Shown one piece after another: positions 6,884-10,449 of a DNA stretch of 10,449 nucleotides. A model generated the notes under the pieces. It was not told where the DNA came from. It worked only from the letters and a program-made list of their open reading frames with translations, and did not search any database. Positions within the stretch are counted from its first letter, which is position 1. Each line of letters opens with the position of its first letter. Source of the stretch: Bacillota bacterium. GTDB lineage: Bacteria > Bacillota > Bacilli > Thermoactinomycetales > DSM-44946. The DNA is taken from positions 1 to 10,449 of the forward strand of contig JAJYSD010000015.1 of NCBI GenBank assembly GCA_021793745.1, read 5' to 3'. A program made the position numbers and the translations under genes.

Positions 6884-8946
6884 CACCATTCTCCTTTCCC
6901 CGGATAAAAATTCGGCCGCAGCGTGGTTTTTTCAATCACCCGGTCAAAGAGGAACAACATGGCGGGCAGGGCGATGACGACCATCCCGAACGCCAACAGC
7001 GCACCCCTGCCCAGCAAAAGCCCAATCGACGAGACGATGGGGTTGCTGGAGGTGAAGGACAGGATAAACCCGACGGTCGACAGAATGGAAGCGGGTGTCA
7101 GGATGGCAAACAGCTTGTCATCGAGGGCTTTTTTGATCGCCTCCCGAGCCGGCATCGCCTGCCGGAGCTTTCGATAGGTATCCGTCAGCAAGATGCCGTA
7201 ATCGACGGTGGCAGCCAGCTGTACCGTGCTGATGATCAAATAACCGACGTAGACCAGGGAGGAATCGGTGAAGTACGGCACGGACAAGTTCAGCCAGACG
7301 GCCGATTGGATCGTCAACAGCAGGACGACCGGGATCGAGATCGAGCGAAACGTGAAGAGGAGCACGAGGGCGATCGAAACCACCGTCAGCAGATTCACGA
7401 GGGCGTTGTCCCTTTCCACCGTTTTTTTGATGTCATACAAAGTGACGCTCTCCCCGAGCAGGTGCACCTCATCGTAATAGGATTCGGCGATGTTGCGCAC
7501 TCGGTCGATCAACCAAAACGCTTCATCTCCCTCGGAATCCGTCTCCGCATTCAGGATGATGCGTGCATAGTTGTCCGAGTAAAACGGCTTCGTCACCGAT
7601 TCCTCCAAATACTCCGATGGAATGGCCGAACTGACGGTGTTGACATAGGAAGTGACGCTCGTGATGCGCGGAAGTTCCTCCAGGCGCTGGACGAGCTTTT
7701 CTTCCTTGCCCGGATCCCCTTTGGGGACGAGCAACACCATCGAGCTGTTTTCTCCGAAGGCTTCCCGGATCGCCGCCGCATCGGCGCCGGCCCGGGTGGT
7801 TTCCGGCTGCTCGCCCAAGCCGTAGATAAAGGAGGTTTGGCTCTGGGCCAAAAAGGCCGGCACGATCAGAAGCATCAGGGCGATGAAACTGGGAATGCGG
7901 AGTTTCAACACCCGCTCGCCGAAGCCCTTCAATTTCGGAACGAGCGGCGGATGTTGGGTTCGATCGATCCACTTATAAAACATCAGCGTAAAAGCCGGCA
8001 GAAAGACGATGACGCTGAGGAAGCTGAGGGCGATGCCCTTGACCAGGTTCAGACCCAAGTCGGCGCCGATGCCGAATTCCATAAAGGAAAGGGCGATGAA
8101 ACCGAAAAAGGTGGTGGATGCACTGGCTGCGATCGCGGGAAAGGACTGCTTGATGGCTCGCCGCATCGCTTCGTCGGGATCCGATAGTTGTTTGCGAAAG
8201 CCCGAAAAGCTGTGGAGCAGGAAAATGGCATAATCCATCGATACCGCCAGCTGCAGGATCGGCGCCACCGATTGGGTCACAAAGGAGATTTCGCCGATAA
8301 AAATATTGGCTCCCATGTTAATGAGAACGGAAATTCCGATGGCGGTCAAAAAGAATAGGGGTTCGATCCAGGAGGTCGTGACCAAAACCAAAATGATGAC
8401 AATGATGGGGATCAACAAAGCGGCGGCATTGAACGATTCCTGGCCCGCCATCTTTTGGGAGACCGCCGTATCGACGGCCTCGCCGGCGACGGCATTCTCT
8501 TCACCGATCAAATCATAGATTTGGTCGACCGTCGCGACTTCATCCCCCTCGCGGATGTGCAGCGAAAACAGCGCCGTCCCATTCTTGTAATAGGGCTCTA
8601 CGAGATCGGGATCCGCCATCTCGAGGGGCTCTTTTACATCGATCACATCATCCAGCCAGGTGACTTCAGTGACCCCGTCGATGGCTTCCAGTTTCGCTTT
8701 GTACACCAAAGCTTCGGTGACGGAGACGTGATGAATCATCACCCTCGCATTGGCGGCCGGTTCATCAAATTCGCGTTCCATCAGGTCGACGGCGTGCATC
8801 GATGGTGTATTATCGGGTAAATAATCCGCCATATTGTAATTGACCGAGACGGCCAATTGCGCAATCGCACTGATCAACGCCAGGATGACACCGGTGAATA
8901 CAATCGGCTTTTTATGTTTTACAATTTTTGCAGCGAAGTCGATCAG
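6883..8946 (-). CDS. MMPL/RND-family transporter, 12-TM exporter (687 aa, apparent CTG start)
   Basis: A membrane exporter of the MmpL branch of the RND superfamily, driven by the proton gradient; family substrates are often lipids, surfactants or drugs. It has the RND duplication: a first helix (KKPIVFTGVILALISAIAQL), an extracellular loop with NMADYLPDNTPS, helices 2-6 (about 174-325), a second loop, and helices 8-12 (about 518-670). The paired Asp-Tyr motifs of the family are present at D238/Y239 (SMDYAIFLLHS) and D582/Y583 (TVDYGILLTDTY). A TTG at 8877 would delete most of the first helix. The frame stays open upstream to a TGA at 8950-8952, and AGGGAGG (8954-8960) lies 7 bases before CTG at 8946. 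I therefore place the start at CTG, less likely at a neighbouring ATC. An ATG at 8953 is in another frame and stops after 13 codons. The stop overlaps the start of the secreted partner gene. Confidence 0.9.
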   Translation of the reverse strand: MIDFAAKIVKHKKPIVFTGVILALISAIAQLAVSVNYNMADYLPDNTPSMHAVDLMEREFDEPAANARVMIHHVSVTEALVYKAKLEAIDGVTEVTWLDDVIDVKEPLEMADPDLVEPYYKNGTALFSLHIREGDEVATVDQIYDLIGEENAVAGEAVDTAVSQKMAGQESFNAAALLIPIIVIILVLVTTSWIEPLFFLTAIGISVLINMGANIFIGEISFVTQSVAPILQLAVSMDYAIFLLHSFSGFRKQLSDPDEAMRRAIKQSFPAIAASASTTFFGFIALSFMEFGIGADLGLNLVKGIALSFLSVIVFLPAFTLMFYKWIDRTQHPPLVPKLKGFGERVLKLRIPSFIALMLLIVPAFLAQSQTSFIYGLGEQPETTRAGADAAAIREAFGENSSMVLLVPKGDPGKEEKLVQRLEELPRITSVTSYVNTVSSAIPSEYLEESVTKPFYSDNYARIILNAETDSEGDEAFWLIDRVRNIAESYYDEVHLLGESVTLYDIKKTVERDNALVNLLTVVSIALVLLFTFRSISIPVVLLLTIQSAVWLNLSVPYFTDSSLVYVGYLIISTVQLAATVDYGILLTDTYRKLRQAMPAREAIKKALDDKLFAILTPASILSTVGFILSFTSSNPIVSSIGLLLGRGALLAFGMVVIALPAMLFLFDRVIEKTTLRPNFYPGKGEW

Positions 8947-8986
8947 TCTTCATCCTCCCTTGATCTCATCCTTCGGACACTTTATT

Positions 8987-9016
8987 ATTTTAGTGGACAC
9001 CGTGTCGGAAATACAA
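8987..9016 (-). promoter_or_regulatory. Likely promoter of the exporter operon with an operator in its spacer
   Basis: On the minus strand TTGTAT (9011-9016) and TAAAAT (8987-8992) are 18 bases apart. The -10 is good (5 of 6) and the -35 weak. The spacer contains the palindrome GACAC-C-GTGTC. Transcription would start near 8980 and give a short leader before the ribosome binding site at 8954-8960. Confidence 0.5.
8996..9006. promoter_or_regulatory. Candidate TetR operator (GACAC-C-GTGTC)
   Basis: A perfect 11-base palindrome with a one-base centre, extended imperfectly as TGGACAC-C-GTGTCGG. Related half-sites GGACAC at 8975-8980 and GTGTCGGA at 9064-9071 occur in the same intergenic region. 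Placement between the -35 and -10 of the exporter promoter is typical of repressor sites. Assignment to the adjacent TetR protein is inference. Confidence 0.5.
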
Positions 9017-9041
9017 CAGACAGTTTTATAAGTTCTGTTGT
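9013..9041. promoter_or_regulatory. Inverted repeat ACAACAGA-N13-TCTGTTGT, candidate second operator
   Basis: Perfect 8-base arms are separated by 13 AT-rich bases, in the divergent region between the exporter and the TetR gene. The left arm overlaps the -35 of the likely exporter promoter, and the repeat lies upstream of the TetR gene. It could be a binding site used for autoregulation or co-regulation of both directions. The centre holds TTTTATAA, which could also be part of a promoter. Confidence 0.4.
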
Positions 9042-9103
9042 TTATTCAACACTTTTTTATTTTGTGTCGGATTTGACGCAATATTGATGAAAGGAGGGGT
9101 GGC

Positions 9104-9664
9104 ATGCGCAAAAAGCTGGATCGGCGCAAAAAGTACACGCGCCAAGTGTTGAAGGAAAGCCTCATCGCGCTGCTCGCCGAAGACAAACCGATCTCCGCCA
9201 TCACCGTCAAAGCGATTTGCGAAAGGGCGGATATCAACCGCTCCACCTTTTATATGCACTTTTCGGATCCCTATGACCTGCTGGATCATATCGAATCGGA
9301 AATTATCGAAGACATGAATACCTATCTGAGCAATTACCGATTCACCATCGAAGAAGAGTCGCAGAAGATGACCCAAAAGCTGTTGGAATATATCGCCGAG
9401 AACCAGTTCCTTTTCCAGACCCTCTTGGTCAAAAACAAGGATCCCGCCTTTGAAAGGCGGTTGATGGAGATCGCACGGCGCTTTATGATGAACACCGTCC
9501 ACCATTTATACGAAGTGGACTCGCGGTATTTGAGCACCTTCGTGGTAAGCGGCGCCATCCACGCGATCAAGGAGTGGCTCAAAAACGAAATGGACCTGCC
9601 GCCCGAAGACATGGCTGCTCTGATCATTCATTTCGCCAACTACGGCATGTCCCGTCTGCAATGA
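9104..9664 (+). CDS. TetR/AcrR-family transcriptional regulator, 186 aa
   Basis: The only plus-strand gene in the window. The N-terminal helix-turn-helix domain occupies about residues 8-58, with ITVKAICERADINRSTFYMHF (split: ITVKAICERAD, INRSTFYMHF) at 33-53 matching the TetR signature, including the STFYMHF recognition-helix end. The C-terminal half (about 65-186) is all-helical and presumably binds a ligand and dimerises; WLKNEMDLPPEDMA near 158-171 resembles the tails of TetR proteins of the same general group. The ATG at 9104 has AAAGGAGG 7 bases upstream, a very strong site. It is divergent from the MmpL exporter operon, with palindromes in the shared 157-base region, so it most likely represses the exporter and perhaps itself until a substrate-like ligand binds. 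The ligand is unknown. Confidence 0.92.
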   Translation: MRKKLDRRKKYTRQVLKESLIALLAEDKPISAITVKAICERADINRSTFYMHFSDPYDLLDHIESEIIEDMNTYLSNYRFTIEEESQKMTQKLLEYIAENQFLFQTLLVKNKDPAFERRLMEIARRFMMNTVHHLYEVDSRYLSTFVVSGAIHAIKEWLKNEMDLPPEDMAALIIHFANYGMSRLQ

Positions 9665-9873
9665 TGCGCCGGCAAAAAAGAGACGGCTCCGCCGCCGGCG
9701 CTGATCGCCGGCACGGAGCCGCGGCACAACCACCGATACGAGGGACGGATCTCCCCCTTTATCGTCTTGCTTCAAGGCGGCGTCCGCACCCCCCTTTTTT
9801 CTGCCCTGGATCGTCCCGTCTCCCGGATGGTCAAACGAGGAACAAGCTCTTCAATCGGACAGATCCCCCCTTT
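9665..9873. other. Convergent intergenic region after the TetR gene
   Basis: Apart from the large hairpin at 9684-9721, I see no gene or clear signal in this stretch. It separates the rightward TetR gene from the leftward symporter gene. Confidence 0.5.
9674..9721 (-). terminator. Strong hairpin terminator for the symporter gene
   Basis: On the minus strand CGGCTCCG...CCGGCG, a 5-base loop, CGCCGGC...CGGAGCCG forms a long stem (9684-9721), followed by TCTC and TTTTTT (9679-9674). It serves the leftward symporter gene, whose stop is at 9874. The same hairpin could also stop the rightward TetR transcript, which ends 20 bases before it, although no T-run follows in that direction. Confidence 0.8.
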
Positions 9874-10449
9874 TCAAAACGCTCCCTTCCCGCGAATCAA
9901 CTCCCGGATGTCGCCGACAAAGCGCTCCGCTTTGCCGGTGGGGGCTTCGGTGACATAACTGACGGCGACAAAGAGGAGGAGGGAGACGGCAAATCCCCAG
10001 ACGCCGGAGGACAAGCCCAGGGGAGTGGTCCTCGTCAGCTCCAAGGCGATCACCAGCAACCCTCCGATGGCGACGGCGGCAATCACCCCGGCCGCCGTCC
10101 CCCTTCTCCAGAAAAAAGCACCGATGATCGCGGGGACCATCACCAACAACCCGGCGGAGGAGGAGACGGACAGGACGGCGATCAAATCCCATTGCAGCTC
10201 GGCAAAACCGTAGGCCAGGAGGGCGATCACCGGCATCACCCACCGTCCCACCCGGAGCTGGCGGACGGCATCCTTTCCCCTGCCGATGTTCCCGTAGAAA
10301 TCCCGGGCCACCATCGACGACAGGGTGAGCAAAATGGAGTCGATCGTCGAAATGGCGGCGGCCAGGATGCCGATCATGACGACCACCCCGAGCACCGGAT
10401 GGACGACCGGCGAGCCGAGGAGGGTCGGCGTCGCCAGGTCCGGGTTCTT
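9874..10449 (-). CDS. Sodium:solute symporter family protein, C-terminal part (191 aa, runs off the right edge)
   Basis: The frame enters from the right edge without a start (KNPDLATPTLL first) and ends at 9874. It matches the C-terminal part of the SSS family (Na+-coupled uptake of small solutes such as amino acids, sugars or vitamins). ILAAAISTIDSILLTLSSMVARDFY is the well-conserved segment of the family around its eighth core helix (given here as ILAAAISTID, SILLTLSSMVARDFY). Further hydrophobic helices follow at about 58-80, 85-105, 115-135 and 140-165, with the FFWRRGTAAGVIAA turn often seen in these proteins, and a short hydrophilic tail. The substrate cannot be assigned from this part. 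A strong terminator lies 150 bases downstream. Confidence 0.88.
   Translation of the reverse strand, partial: KNPDLATPTLLGSPVVHPVLGVVVMIGILAAAISTIDSILLTLSSMVARDFYGNIGRGKDAVRQLRVGRWVMPVIALLAYGFAELQWDLIAVLSVSSSAGLLVMVPAIIGAFFWRRGTAAGVIAAVAIGGLLVIALELTRTTPLGLSSGVWGFAVSLLLFVAVSYVTEAPTGKAERFVGDIRELIRGKGAF

Noticed and set aside
7306..8187. Plus-strand open frame (293 codons) inside the transporter gene
   Set aside because: It is antisense to a transporter with conserved motifs and its composition is very rich in Arg, Gly, Asp and Gln, as expected from the complement of a membrane protein.
8911..8953. ATG at 8953 as the start of the transporter, or a 13-codon leader peptide
   Set aside because: It is out of frame with the transporter and directly touches the AGGGAGG, leaving no spacing for initiation. 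I kept it only as a hint of a possible frameshift.
1..10449. CRISPR array, tRNA, rRNA or insertion sequence
   Set aside because: I looked for regularly spaced repeats, clover-leaf-like sequence and transposase motifs with terminal repeats and saw none.

Overview
The window looks like chromosomal DNA of a moderately high-GC, spore-former-type Firmicute (Bacillota). The grounds are strong AGGAGG-type ribosome binding sites, sigma-A-like promoters, rho-independent terminators, and an MmpL/RND exporter paired with a secreted Leu-x-x-Gly repeat protein. A Thermoactinomycetaceae-like host is my best guess, but this is inference from style and not from a marker gene. I see no rRNA, tRNA, CRISPR array, insertion sequence or phage gene.

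Layout from left to right; all genes are on the minus strand except the TetR regulator. (1) 1-450: a good sigma-A-like promoter (334-362, leftward), a perfect hairpin in its leader (293-312), then sequence that looks coding in pieces but has no single intact frame. It is either a decayed gene or a gene start I cannot resolve before the window ends. (2) 451-1243: a compact two-gene operon of unknown function (120 aa and 68 aa), with its own promoter and terminator. (3) 1290-4810: three metabolic or transport genes in one direction: an EamA/DMT permease, a sirtuin carrying an extra N-terminal domain, and a short-chain dehydrogenase (SDR) with a strong terminator behind it. The first gap (about 300-400 bases) and second gap (152 bases) hold no clear promoter or terminator, so they may share a transcript. 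(4) 5026-8960: an export operon. An MmpL/RND-type transporter, apparently starting at CTG, is followed by a secreted Leu-x-x-Gly repeat protein whose start overlaps the transporter stop (TGATG). The operon ends in a GC-rich terminator. (5) 9104-9664: a divergent TetR-family regulator. The 157-base divergent region holds inverted repeats, one lying between the -35 and -10 of the likely exporter promoter. This fits a local repressor of the exporter. (6) 9674-10449: a terminator and the C-terminal part of a sodium:solute symporter running off the right edge.

Most worth a second look are the N-terminal domain on the sirtuin, the exporter plus secreted-partner plus TetR module with its CTG start and operators, the orphan two-gene operon, and the promoter-driven but apparently broken reading frame at the left edge. 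I see no clear evidence for a wholly new system.
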